Origin: Spirulina subsalsa PCC 9445
Lineage (GTDB): Bacteria > Cyanobacteriota > Cyanobacteriia > Cyanobacteriales > Spirulinaceae
Direction of reading: 5' to 3'
DNA: 64,000 bases
Assembly: GCF_000314005.1 (NCBI RefSeq)
Contig: NZ_JH980292.1
Span: 1,939,725 to 2,003,724 of the forward strand
A program made the position numbers and the translations under genes. Of the stretch, positions 63,917 through 64,000 are shown in pieces (the stretch's first letter is position 1; every line of letters begins with the position of its first letter). Under the pieces are notes generated by a model. That model saw only the letters and a list, made by a program, of their open reading frames with translations. It was not told where the DNA came from and did no database searches.

Positions 63917-64000
63917 ATGGTGAGTATTAATTTTAGGCAAGTCGGGATTTTAACCGGAGCAGCAGCCGTTTTGATGGTAGCCCAGCCTGTGGGGGCGGCT
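63917..64000 (+). CDS. pilQ: Type IV pilus secretin PilQ, N-terminal fragment (cut by window end)
   Basis: Only 28 codons are visible: MVSINFRQVGILTGAAAVLM, then a continuing signal peptide ending near QPVGAA. GAGGAG lies four bases before the ATG. Identity is inferred from the conserved pilMNOQ order and the signal peptide. No secretin domain is in the window. Confidence 0.65.
   Translation, partial: MVSINFRQVGILTGAAAVLMVAQPVGAA

Overview
The window is chromosomal DNA from a cyanobacterium. The markers are a rubA-ycf48-psbE-psbF-psbL-psbJ photosystem II cluster, chlP (geranylgeranyl reductase), a Diox1-like carotenoid oxygenase, urease subunits, a pilMNO-(pilQ) type IV pilus operon, several cyanobacterial families (DUF1822, DUF6464, DUF29, Uma2) and many copies of the HIP1 octamer GCGATCGC. 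The repeat-rich gene tails and the many multi-PAS signalling proteins suggest a larger-genome filamentous or mat-forming species. I cannot name the genus from sequence alone.

Layout. 1-4.6 kb: a protein with two internal domain copies, an acyltransferase, a sigma-like regulator with a DUF1822 partner, and a DUF6464 protein, interspersed with repeats. 4.8-11.4 kb: speD, M1 aminopeptidase, carotenoid oxygenase, family 2 glycosyltransferase. 11.5-14.2 kb: an accessory island with a GNAT gene that looks like an integron cassette ending in an attC-like site, one intact toxin-antitoxin pair, relics of other toxin-antitoxin genes and of a larger gene, and tandem repeats. 14.2-17.5 kb: bacterioferritin, lumenal pentapeptide protein, YraN, and prfB with its programmed +1 frameshift. 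17.5-21.9 kb: a second accessory stretch with DUF29, a three-gene minus-strand operon of unknown function, a small membrane protein, a divergent helix-turn-helix gene behind four 10-bp direct repeats, and Uma2. 21.9-31 kb: ftsY, a TonB-like protein, thrS, psbJ/L/F/E, ycf48, rubA. 31-41 kb: two large c-di-GMP proteins, a secreted glycoside hydrolase-like protein and a histidine phosphatase. 41-48.6 kb: CorA-like protein, ureB, ureA, DUF29, aspS, histidine kinase, trm1. 48.8-57.3 kb: Wzc-like polysaccharide export kinase, TauE, YaaW, a hypothetical, chlP, a GT-C-like membrane protein. 57.3-64 kb: a CBS-domain hybrid kinase and pilM-pilN-pilO-pilQ (cut by the window edge).

The main non-coding theme is a family of small inverted-repeat elements (complete at 44-173 and 25542-25712, one-ended elsewhere). 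They carry heptamer repeats, and their ends hold stop codons in all three frames. Several genes end exactly at, or inside, these ends. A second theme is transposase-less hairpins that resemble IS200/IS605-type ends (about 12.1, 17.9, 34.7, 34.8, 37.0 and 63.6 kb).

I found no CRISPR array, rRNA, tRNA or intact transposase. The best candidates for undescribed biology are the 18.7-21.2 kb cluster and the stop-codon-bearing element family.
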